From the NCBI RefSeq assembly GCF_000170795.1, contig NZ_ABCM01000002.1, forward strand, positions 62,001 to 126,000: a stretch of 64,000 bases of DNA. Direction: 5' to 3'. Origin of the DNA: Pedobacter sp. BAL39 (lineage in GTDB: Bacteria > Bacteroidota > Bacteroidia > Sphingobacteriales > Sphingobacteriaceae). Each line of letters opens with the position of its first letter. Within the stretch, counting starts at the first letter, position 1. Position numbers and translations under genes: made by a program. Shown here piece after piece: positions 33,169-40,388 of the stretch. The notes under the pieces were generated by a model. That model had not been told where the DNA came from. It worked only from the letters and a program-made list of their open reading frames with translations, and made no database searches.

Positions 33169-34224
33169 CTATCTGAAAATGTTTCTTTTATTAAGCGCGT
33201 CCCTATATTTCTTTGCATTTTTTTCATGCTCCTGAACGGTTACCGCAAAGTTGTGATAGCCAGAGAAATCTTCTTTAGCACACATATAAATATAGTTATT
33301 GTTGTCCCTGTTTAATACAGCATCAATGGCGTTGATGCTCGGCATCATGATTGGACCAGGAGGCAGGCCAGCATACTTGTAAGTATTGTACCTGGATTGC
33401 ACCTGTAATAGGGAATTTGTTACCCGCTTCACAGTAAAATCGTTGTTTGCGAAGATTACCGTGGGATCCGCCTGAAGTAAGATGCCCTTATTAAGACGAT
33501 TCAGGTATAAACCAGCTATGACTGGCATTTCCTTGTCATACAAGGCTTCAGCATCAACAATAGAGGCAAGAATAGATACCTGTACAGGTGTTAGATTTAA
33601 TGCAGCTGCTTTCGATTTACGGTCTGATGTCCAGAATTTATCATATTCTTTCTGCATCTTCTCGAAGAAATCAATAGGAGATGTATTCCAGTACAGTTCG
33701 TAAGTGTTTGGAATAAACATTACATAGCTATTCTCTTTGTTAAATCCATATTTTTCAATCAATGCTGCAGAATCCAGCATATTGATAAAAGTAAGTGAAT
33801 CAGACTCCATGTTTTTCGCCAGATAAGCAGCGAAGTTTTCTTTTTTTCTGATGTTCTGAAACTTTAGTTTCACAGGTTCCTGATTTCCGCTTTTCAGCAT
33901 ATTGACGATGCTGCGGTTGTTCATTCCTTTTTTGATCGTATAACGGCCGGGCTTCAATGAAGTGGCGAGGTTCATCTTTGCTGCCGCCTGACTAAAGCTG
34001 CCGATGTCCGTAAGGATGTCTTTATACCTGATTTCCTGAACCAGGTCGTCCAGATTATGGCCGGTTCTGACATATAAATATTTTTCTTTACCAGTGGTAT
34101 TGGGAGCGAAGTAGACTTTATAGAATTTTAATCCGAAGTATCCTCCAACAATTACTGCCACAAACAGGGCGGCTAATATTACTTTCGTACTCGTTTTCAA
34201 GCTTTTTTTATTTTCGTTAGTCAT
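33169..34224 (-). CDS. mltG: Endolytic transglycosylase MltG
   Basis: A 351-aa inner-membrane protein with one TM helix near residues 12-32 and a periplasmic YceG domain. MltG cleaves nascent peptidoglycan strands and is thought to terminate glycan synthesis. The segment 'VSILASIVDAEALYDKEMPV' carries the catalytic Glu (in SIVDAE), followed by 'AGLYLNRLNKGILLQADPTV' and 'YNTYKYAGLPPGPIMMPSIN', all family landmarks. Upstream on the same strand is the PASTA protein gene and downstream a thioesterase gene. Confidence 0.95.
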   Translation of the reverse strand: MTNENKKSLKTSTKVILAALFVAVIVGGYFGLKFYKVYFAPNTTGKEKYLYVRTGHNLDDLVQEIRYKDILTDIGSFSQAAAKMNLATSLKPGRYTIKKGMNNRSIVNMLKSGNQEPVKLKFQNIRKKENFAAYLAKNMESDSLTFINMLDSAALIEKYGFNKENSYVMFIPNTYELYWNTSPIDFFEKMQKEYDKFWTSDRKSKAAALNLTPVQVSILASIVDAEALYDKEMPVIAGLYLNRLNKGILLQADPTVIFANNDFTVKRVTNSLLQVQSRYNTYKYAGLPPGPIMMPSINAIDAVLNRDNNNYIYMCAKEDFSGYHNFAVTVQEHEKNAKKYRDALNKRNIFR

Positions 34225-34284
34225 ATGGAAAATGAACGTATTAACTAAAGTTTAATAGGCAGCAAATAGCCGCCTGATCAGTAT

Positions 34285-35055
34285 TTACTTTTGATTCGAC
34301 AGTGTGATATTTACTGGTGTACCGATTTTGACCTTGGTAACGGAGTCTGTTGCCATAGGGTCCTGTCTGATGACTACTGCTGTTGCAGAATCCGTCACAT
34401 CGCCTTCATAGCTGACCATTCCCAGGTTAAGCATCGCGCCATTGCGTAAGGCAAATAAAGCCTCGTCCCTGGTCAATCCTAGTAATGAAGGAATGTCTAC
34501 TTCCTCGCTGCCTTTGCCATCGCCCAGTACAAGGTCAATCCTTGAGCCTTTAGGCATAGATGTTCCCGCCGCAACGGGCTGCCCGCCAAATAATGCCTGA
34601 AGTACCACATCCCGGCTCACATCAGGTTTATAGGTCGTGTCGCCCAGCTTCAATCCGAAGCTCTCTATCAAAGCCTGTGCCTCTCTTAGTGATTTGAATT
34701 CTACATCAGGGAATTTGACATTCGGCGCAAGTGCAACATTGACGGTCAGGTAAATGGTGCGGTTGTCTTTTACAAAGGTTTCAGCTTCCGGATCCTGATC
34801 GATGACGATACCCGGAGGCGAATCCTGCACATATACGGAGTCTACTTCATACCTGAGTCCCAGCTCTTCCAGTTTGCTGACAGCCTGTGTAAAAGCAAGG
34901 CCTTTCAGTGTAGGAACGTTCAGACCCTGACCATGTTTGGTATAATATCTTAAACTAAAGAATGCAGCAAGCAATATAACCACGACGGTTATAATGGCTG
35001 CAAGTAAATTGTTTCTAAAGGAAGAGGTCTTTAGGTAAGATACGAATTTGCTCAT
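34285..35055 (-). CDS. PASTA domain protein, membrane anchored
   Basis: A 256-aa protein with one TM helix (about residues 17-38) and three PASTA domains (about 40-110, 111-180 and 184-256), each with the short beta-alpha-beta pattern ('LNVPTLKGLAFTQAVSKLEE', 'VKFPDVEFKSLREAQALIES', 'VDIPSLLGLTRDEALFALRN') and a 'DPxAET/DS' turn. PASTA domains bind muropeptides or beta-lactam-like ligands in Ser/Thr kinases and PBPs. This one has no kinase or transpeptidase domain. It precedes mltG on the same strand and is divergent from ddl, so a cell-wall role is likely. In Bacteroidota such genes are regularly found beside ddl. Confidence 0.93.
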   Translation of the reverse strand: MSKFVSYLKTSSFRNNLLAAIITVVVILLAAFFSLRYYTKHGQGLNVPTLKGLAFTQAVSKLEELGLRYEVDSVYVQDSPPGIVIDQDPEAETFVKDNRTIYLTVNVALAPNVKFPDVEFKSLREAQALIESFGLKLGDTTYKPDVSRDVVLQALFGGQPVAAGTSMPKGSRIDLVLGDGKGSEEVDIPSLLGLTRDEALFALRNGAMLNLGMVSYEGDVTDSATAVVIRQDPMATDSVTKVKIGTPVNITLSNQK

Positions 35056-35210
35056 GTTACTTTTTTGTTTTTCTAGCGTAAAGGTCCAAATTTAGGCTAA
35101 AAATATATTTTATTGGAATTAAAATAACATCCGCGCGAATAATTTGAAAACGTAAAAACAGAACGACAATTATTATGCCCGATAAAACCCGTTGCAGTTG
35201 CTAAAATAGA

Positions 35211-35230
35211 TTCCGACGAATTCGTCAGAA
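35211..35230. promoter_or_regulatory. Palindromic site between PASTA gene and ddl
   Basis: A 20-bp near-perfect palindrome (TTCCGACGAATTCGTCAGAA, one mismatched pair) lies 110 bp upstream of the ddl ATG. A TATATTTG element resembling the Bacteroidota -7 box is at 35269-35276. It may be an operator for the divergent pair, but this is inferred. Confidence 0.45.
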
Positions 35231-35340
35231 TTATTGCGAAATTAACTGAGAAATATCTGCGACTGATTTATATTTGAGCCTGAAAAATCAGGTATGGCAA
35301 TTATTCCATTTGTCATAAATTGAATAAAAAAGATAACCGC

Positions 35341-36327
35341 ATGAAAAAGACAATTGCACTACTTACTGGTGGCACCACAGGCGAATGGGTGATATCTGTG
35401 AAAAGCGCAGCGACCATCGCTCATAACCTGGATGCCGATAAGTTCGAGGTATATAAAATAATGCTGACGCAGCAGGGGTGGTTTTACGAACCTGCGGATG
35501 CTGTAAAGATCGAAGTAGACCGCAACGACTTCTCTCTAACCATCAATGGAAAGAAAATTATCTTTGATGGCGTTTTCATCGCAATCCACGGTTCACCAGG
35601 AGAAGATGGCAAGCTGCAGGGATATTTCGATATGTTGAACCTCCCATACACCACCTGCAATGCACTGACCTCTTCCGTAACCATGAATAAAGGATACACC
35701 AAAGCGATTGTAAATGGGATCCCGAACCTGCATGTAGCAAAATCAGCACAGATTTTCAAAAACATCCCTTACGATATTGACCAGCTGAAAAATGACCTTA
35801 AGATCCCTTATTTCGTCAAACCAAATAACGGAGGTAGCAGTATCGGGATGAGTAAGGTGACCCATGCTGCCGATCTTCAGGAGGCGATCGAAAAAGCCTT
35901 TAAAGAGGATGATCAGATTCTGATTGAGGAGTTTATTTCCGGCAGGGAGTTCACAGTGGGGGTCGTAAAAATAGATGGAGAAATCACTGTACTTCCTGCC
36001 ACGGAAGTAGAAACAGCTAAAGAATTCTTCGACTTTGAAGCAAAATATACTCCTGGAGTAGCTACAGAGACCACACCAGCGCCTATAAGAGCAGAGACGA
36101 AAGCCCGTGTCGGACAAATTGCCAAAGATGTATACCTGAAACTTAACTGTAGTGGCGTAGTGAGAATCGACTTTATCCTGACCGAAGATGAAGGCGACTT
36201 TTATTTCATCGAAATCAACACCATACCCGGACAAACTGCCACCAGCTTCATTCCCCAGCAAGTCGCTGCTATGGGTATGAAATTGAACGATTTTTACACA
36301 AAACTCATCAGGGAAACTATCGGATAA
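35341..36327 (+). CDS. ddl: D-alanine--D-alanine ligase
   Basis: A 328-aa ATP-grasp enzyme that joins two D-alanines for peptidoglycan synthesis. The motifs 'GGTTGEWVISVKSA', 'PYFVKPNNGGSSIGMSKV', 'LIEEFISGREFTVGVV' and 'FYFIEINTIPGQTATSFIPQ' (the Mg-binding Glu/Asn end of the active site) are present. I choose the ATG at 35341 (MKKTIALLTGG); a TTG at 35320 would add seven residues that relatives lack. It is divergent from the PASTA protein gene and followed by an unusual tandem repeat region. Confidence 0.95.
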   Translation: MKKTIALLTGGTTGEWVISVKSAATIAHNLDADKFEVYKIMLTQQGWFYEPADAVKIEVDRNDFSLTINGKKIIFDGVFIAIHGSPGEDGKLQGYFDMLNLPYTTCNALTSSVTMNKGYTKAIVNGIPNLHVAKSAQIFKNIPYDIDQLKNDLKIPYFVKPNNGGSSIGMSKVTHAADLQEAIEKAFKEDDQILIEEFISGREFTVGVVKIDGEITVLPATEVETAKEFFDFEAKYTPGVATETTPAPIRAETKARVGQIAKDVYLKLNCSGVVRIDFILTEDEGDFYFIEINTIPGQTATSFIPQQVAAMGMKLNDFYTKLIRETIG

Positions 36328-36352
36328 TTGACCGGTAGAAAATAAGTCACCA

Positions 36353-36710
36353 GTTGCAATTGGCCGCAAAATCCGGTCTTTGCAACTGGTTAAAATCAAC
36401 CACCTCTTATACTTGGCTTCAAATAAATAACCTGTTGCAATTGGTTTCGAAAGCTTGCTTCTGCAACTGGTTCAAAACAAACCACCTTTTACACTTGGCT
36501 TCAAATAAATAACCTGTTGCAATAGCTTCAAAAGCTGGCTTCTACAACTGGTTCAAAATCAACCACCTCTTACACTTGGCTTCAAATAGATAACCTTTGC
36601 AATTGGCTTCGAAAGCTTGCTTCTACAACTGGTTCAAAACAAACCACCTTTCTCAACCGACTTCAAAAATGTCTGTTGCATCTGGATTCAAAAAATGCCT
36701 TTGGCGACCG
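36353..36710. repeat. Tandem repeat, about 81-bp unit, four units plus partial
   Basis: Units start at 36353, 36434, 36516, 36597 and (partial, diverged) 36675, giving lengths of 81, 82, 81 and 78 bp. Each unit contains GTTGCAATTGG, GCTTCAACTGG-like 'TGCAACTGGTT', 'AACCACCT' and 'ACTTGGCTTCAAATA'. The first unit with its upstream base pairs (ACCAGTTGCAA at 36349, TTGCAACTGGT at 36380) could form an 11-bp hairpin. There are no unique spacers, so it is not a CRISPR array, and no ORF spans it. It fills the gap between ddl and the convergent DUF3575 gene; the remaining bases (36328-36352 and 36711-36783) show nothing else. Confidence 0.85.
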
Positions 36711-36783
36711 GAAAAAAGACCGTCGCATAGTCTTCAAACTGTACCATTATACCCGGAGTGGAGAGCGCTTGTGAAATCGCACA

Positions 36784-36865
36784 AAAAAACACAAGTTTCT
36801 TTGAAGACATGCAAATGTTTGCCCTTCAGCAAAGATTTGAGGATGAAAAGAAACTTGTGTTTTTT
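36784..36865. terminator. 19-bp perfect inverted repeat with A/T-run ends
   Basis: The arms at 36784-36802 and 36847-36865 are perfectly complementary over 19 bp, with an A run on the left end and a T run on the right, around a 44-nt centre. The shape suits a bidirectional terminator between the ddl region and the DUF3575 gene, whose stop codon is 25 bp away. The large loop is unusual. Confidence 0.55.
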
Positions 36866-36889
36866 GTAAATGAACTTGGAAACGGAATC

Positions 36890-37651
36890 TTAAAATTTGT
36901 AGCCTATGCTCAGGCCAGATCTAAGCCCACCCCAGGGCCCATCAACCTTAATCTTCGCCCCACTACCATCAACAGAAGGTTTCAGTTTAACGATAGGAAC
37001 GTCGTCTGCAAAGTTGTTCAGTTCAGTTCTCAATATTTCCTGTTCTATCGGGTTTAGTGTTTTGTAGGCAGAAAGCGTACCATTAGAAGTTCCCCAGTTT
37101 GGTCCGAGTATCCACCAGTCGAGGTAAAACCCTTTGTTAAGTTTGAATTGCGCACCGACGAGGACACCTCCGGTGAAGGTATTGACGTTGCCGTCGAAAT
37201 TGGCCCTTTCTTCAACACCGTCGATGTTAGTATAAGCAAAAGGAATCGTAAAATCATATTTAGCATACCTTGCGAAAGGGGCGATGTAGAAGCCTTTGAA
37301 GACACTTTCGCCCAGGTAAAAGCGGACCTCGGGAGTGATGGCAAAGTTGCCCATTTTAAGATCCTTGATGCTGTTCCAGGTATCATCATCATCGATGGCA
37401 TCTTCCAGAAGCGATTTAAAAGGAACGCCCGACTTAGGCATACTTTTCAGTCCGAGGGCAACAGACATCTTGTTTCCGACGGCCCTTTCATATTGAAAAG
37501 AGATGGATTTAAAAGCAAGTGCGCCAAAGTTCCATTTGACAAGGTTTGGCGTACTCCTCCAGTCAGTTGCAGTGGTATCCTGGCCATGGACGATGCCCAT
37601 GATGAGGACAAGTGATGCCGTGAGTAATGTTCTGCTAAAGTTTCTATTCAT
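36890..37651 (-). CDS. DUF3575 outer-membrane beta-barrel protein
   Basis: A 253-aa exported protein with a signal peptide (residues 1-23, cleaved after 'IVHG'). The rest matches DUF3575-type barrels: 'NLVKWNFGALAFKSISFQYE', 'AITPEVRFYLGESVFKGFYI', 'GGVLVGAQFKLNKGFYLDWW' and the C-terminal 'GLSIGYKF' strand with terminal Phe, typical of outer-membrane barrel insertion. These small barrels are common in Bacteroidota and their cargo is unknown. It lies downstream of the MATE gene on the same strand but 98 bp away, so it probably has its own promoter. Confidence 0.88.
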   Translation of the reverse strand: MNRNFSRTLLTASLVLIMGIVHGQDTTATDWRSTPNLVKWNFGALAFKSISFQYERAVGNKMSVALGLKSMPKSGVPFKSLLEDAIDDDDTWNSIKDLKMGNFAITPEVRFYLGESVFKGFYIAPFARYAKYDFTIPFAYTNIDGVEERANFDGNVNTFTGGVLVGAQFKLNKGFYLDWWILGPNWGTSNGTLSAYKTLNPIEQEILRTELNNFADDVPIVKLKPSVDGSGAKIKVDGPWGGLRSGLSIGYKF

Positions 37652-37749
37652 TTTGATGGCTGTTTGTAGTACTTGTTGATGGCTATTTGTAGTAGTTGTA
37701 AACTTATGTATAAAAAGCGTACCAGAACACTATTTACGGCTATTGAAGA

Positions 37750-39174
37750 TTATACTTTTATGGCTTTCCATTTTCCCCTTCTGAAGAGGAGGAAGGCACC
37801 AATTGCGAGCGCTGTTTCTGCTACCGGAATGGCGATAAACACCCCGGTAGGTCCAATTCCAGCATACTTTGCAAGGATATATGCAAGTGGGATCTGGAAC
37901 ATCCAGAAGCCGAAAAAGTTAAGCCATGTAGGCGTCCATGTATCACCGGCACCGTTGAACGTACTCATCATGACCATGCTGATGCCATAACATATATAAC
38001 CACAGCTCATGATCTGCAGTGCGCGGAGCGCAAATTCCTGTACTGCCAGGTCATTGGTAAAGAAAGCAATGAAATAACGGCCACCGGCAAAGGTGAAAAT
38101 CATGACTGTTGCCATATAGACGACGATGTATTTAGCAGTTTTCATCACCGATTTCTCCGCACGTTCCAGTTGGTTGGCGCCCAGATTTTGCCCGACCAGT
38201 GTTGCCGCTGCGTTGCTCATTCCCCATGCCGGAAGCATAAAAAACATCATGAGTCTCAAAGCCGTCTGGTATCCGGCAGAACCCTGATCGCCACCTGTAG
38301 TAGCCACCAACTGTGCCAGGAAGATCCAGCTGCAGGAGGCGATGATGAACTGGAAGATACCGGGGACTGCAATTTTCAACAGCGCAGGGATCTGTGTCAA
38401 GTCGGGAACGAAGTAAGTGAGCCTGATCCGGATGACGCTATTGCCAATGAATAAATGATACAGCTGATAGAGTACACCGATGCCTCGTCCAATGGTCGTA
38501 GCAATGGCTGCGCCTGTCAGCCCGAATGCAGGGACAGGACCAAAGCCGTTGATCAGAATAGGGCAGAGGATGATGTTGGCAATATTGGCGATCCACAGAC
38601 TTTTCATGGCGATCGCTGCATTGCCGGCACCACGGAAGATTCCGTTGATGAGAAATAGCAGGACGATGATGAGACTTCCACCCATCATGATGCGGGCGAA
38701 CGTAGTCCCATGGTCGGCAGTTTCTGTAGATGCACCCATTAAAAGCAGAATTTGTCTTGCATAGATGAACCCAACAGCACTGATGACGATATTGACGGCA
38801 ATGGCAATGACGATAGCTTGCACACCTGCCTTGGCGGCGGCTTCAGGGTTTTTCTCCCCGATGCGCCTTGCCACTACTGCTGTTGCGGCCATGCTCATGC
38901 CGATGGCCAGGGAGTAGATGATGGTGAGTACTGATTCCGTTAACCCTACAGTTTGTATCGCGTGACTGCTGTTGTGCAGGTGGCCGACGAAATAAAGGTC
39001 GACTAATGCGAATACGGATTCCATGGCCATTTCCAGCATCATTGGAATTGCCAGCAGGAGCACAGCCCTGCGGATGCTGCCCTGCGTAAAATCGAGGTCT
39101 TCGCCTTTAATGGCCTGTTTAAGTAATGCGACTATTTGAGATAACCTGCCCTGTCGGGCTTGTTGTTGTGTCAT
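37750..39174 (-). CDS. MATE family multidrug efflux transporter
   Basis: A 474-aa inner-membrane protein with twelve predicted TM helices in two similar halves, the normal size for the multidrug and toxic-compound extrusion family. Landmarks are 'LLAIPMMLEMAMESVFALVD', 'YFVGHLHNSSHAI', 'ATAVVARRIGEKNPEAAAKA' and, in the second half, 'GMSNAAATLVGQNLGANQLE'. It exports cationic drugs or other metabolites using Na+ or H+; the substrate is unknown. The upstream 273-bp gap (39175-39447) is non-coding and holds only the 7-bp repeat at its far end. Confidence 0.93.
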   Translation of the reverse strand: MTQQQARQGRLSQIVALLKQAIKGEDLDFTQGSIRRAVLLLAIPMMLEMAMESVFALVDLYFVGHLHNSSHAIQTVGLTESVLTIIYSLAIGMSMAATAVVARRIGEKNPEAAAKAGVQAIVIAIAVNIVISAVGFIYARQILLLMGASTETADHGTTFARIMMGGSLIIVLLFLINGIFRGAGNAAIAMKSLWIANIANIILCPILINGFGPVPAFGLTGAAIATTIGRGIGVLYQLYHLFIGNSVIRIRLTYFVPDLTQIPALLKIAVPGIFQFIIASCSWIFLAQLVATTGGDQGSAGYQTALRLMMFFMLPAWGMSNAAATLVGQNLGANQLERAEKSVMKTAKYIVVYMATVMIFTFAGGRYFIAFFTNDLAVQEFALRALQIMSCGYICYGISMVMMSTFNGAGDTWTPTWLNFFGFWMFQIPLAYILAKYAGIGPTGVFIAIPVAETALAIGAFLLFRRGKWKAIKV

Positions 39175-39410
39175 AAGTAAGATTGAAAATTGAATAATAA
39201 ACCTGCTTCAGCAGGGTGTGCTGGAGCTAAATGGCTGGAAGGGGAGGCTCCTGGGCTTGTCTTAAAACCTTAAAACGGAAGCAAATACTATCATGGTACT
39301 GCAGTTTTGTTCAGTGCGAAAATAAAATTTTACTGGATAAGCAGCAAGTGAAATTTTATTTTTTATACGTGTTTAAACATCTTAAACATCCCGTCAGCAG
39401 CCTTGTTGTT

Positions 39411-39455
39411 TGCTAAATGCTAAATGCTAAATGCTAAATGCTAAATGCTAAATGC
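39411..39455. repeat. 7-bp tandem repeat TGCTAAA, six copies
   Basis: Six exact copies of TGCTAAA plus a partial TGC run from 39411 to 39455. The stop codon of the minus-strand thioesterase gene (39448-39450) is inside the array, so its length does not affect the protein frame beyond the last residues. Confidence 0.9.
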
Positions 39456-39867
39456 TGTAAGCGCTGATCATTTCCGGCGTCACTTTACAGCCCTTACCGC
39501 TGCTGATGTCGATCATCACATAATCAAACCAGCCATCAGCAGCTACCTTATTTGTTCTCTTAATGATAATTTCAAACTGGACCCTGCAGCCCTTATCATT
39601 AATCGTCAGGATGCCCGTTCTGACCAGGGCAGTATCCCCCAGGATCATCGGTCTTTTGAAATCGACCATTGCCGTACGCACCACCCATCCGAAGCCGCTT
39701 TTCAGGAAAGATTCCATTGGCATTTTATAGAACTCTGCCATCTGGTCATACCTTGCAGAAAGCACGTAATCAAAGTATTTGCTGTTGTGCACATGGTTGA
39801 ACATGTCAATGTCGTCGGGTCTGACTTTAAGCTCGCTTTCGAATATACTGTATTGGGTCTTTTCCAT
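39448..39867 (-). CDS. Acyl-CoA thioesterase (4HBT, hot-dog fold)
   Basis: A 139-aa hot-dog-fold protein with 'VRPDDIDMFNHVHNSKYFDY', the NHVxN-type active-site segment seen in acyl-CoA or acyl-ACP thioesterases, and 'ARYDQMAEFYKM'. I choose the ATG at 39867 (MEKTQYSIFESEL). A longer in-frame start at 39930 would add 21 residues unlike the family and would overlap the rpsO promoter. The substrate is unknown. The stop codon lies inside a 7-bp tandem repeat. Confidence 0.9.
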   Translation of the reverse strand: MEKTQYSIFESELKVRPDDIDMFNHVHNSKYFDYVLSARYDQMAEFYKMPMESFLKSGFGWVVRTAMVDFKRPMILGDTALVRTGILTINDKGCRVQFEIIIKRTNKVAADGWFDYVMIDISSGKGCKVTPEMISAYSI

Positions 39868-39916
39868 GATCGTCAGGTTGGTGCGACAAAAATAAGGTTT
39901 ACTATTTACATACCAC

Positions 39917-39947
39917 TTGCGAATCATCAAAACTTACTCTATCTTTG
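39917..39947 (+). promoter_or_regulatory. Bacteroidota-type promoter of rpsO
   Basis: A TTG (39917-39919) is followed after exactly 20 nt by TATCTTTG (39940-39947), matching the Bacteroidota sigma-70 pattern TTTG-N(19-21)-TAnnTTTG. The expected start is about 39952, which leaves a leader of roughly 40 nt before the rpsO ATG. It is the cleanest promoter seen in the window. Confidence 0.8.
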
Positions 39948-39991
39948 CACACAATTAATTAATCCATACACACTTTAGTATCATTCAAGAA

Positions 39992-40270
39992 ATGTATTTA
40001 AGTAAAGAAAAGAAAGCCGAAATCTTCAAACAACACGGCGAAGTAGAAACCAACACTGGTTCTGCAGAAGGTCAGGTAGCGTTATTTACATATCGTATTG
40101 CGCACTTAACAGAACACTTAAAGAAAAATCGTAAAGATTTCTCTACTCAGTTGTCACTTCAAAAATTAGTAGGTAAACGTCGTGGTATTCTAGCTTATTT
40201 ATTTAAGAAAGATATCAACCGCTATCGTGCTGTCATCAAAGCTTTAGGCTTAAGGGACATCATTAAATAG
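39992..40270 (+). CDS. rpsO: 30S ribosomal protein S15
   Basis: A 92-aa protein with the full S15 pattern: 'HGEVETNTGSAEGQVALFTY', 'RIAHLTEHLKKNRKDFSTQL', 'LQKLVGKRRGILAYLFKKDI' and 'YRAVIKALGLRDIIK'. It binds 16S rRNA helices 20-22 early in 30S assembly. The order rpsO-pnp is conserved in many bacteria and kept here, although a terminator-like hairpin at 40288-40315 lies between the two, so pnp transcription depends on read-through or its own promoter. Confidence 0.98.
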   Translation: MYLSKEKKAEIFKQHGEVETNTGSAEGQVALFTYRIAHLTEHLKKNRKDFSTQLSLQKLVGKRRGILAYLFKKDINRYRAVIKALGLRDIIK

Positions 40271-40287
40271 AACTACTTATATCAAGG

Positions 40288-40315
40288 AAAGCCATTCTTA
40301 AGGGATGGCTTTTTT
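40288..40315 (+). terminator. Terminator/attenuator between rpsO and pnp
   Basis: The stem AAAGCCATTC / GGATGGCT with a 5-nt loop is followed by six T. It lies 17 bp after the rpsO stop codon. Confidence 0.75.
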
Positions 40316-40388
40316 ACTTTGAAAAATAAAATAAACATATATAAATCAGGTGTGTAGAAAGAGGAAAACACACCACAACAAACTCTAA

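Noticed and set aside
36353-36710. CRISPR array
   Set aside because: The 81-bp units are contiguous without unique spacers, too long for CRISPR repeats, and there are no cas genes nearby.
36597-37057. Two short open frames over the repeat region and the start of the DUF3575 gene
   Set aside because: They run through the tandem repeat or antisense to the DUF3575 gene and show no protein-like pattern.
39445-39978. 177-aa plus-strand open frame
   Set aside because: It is antisense to the thioesterase gene and covers the rpsO promoter; the thioesterase frame has clear family motifs.
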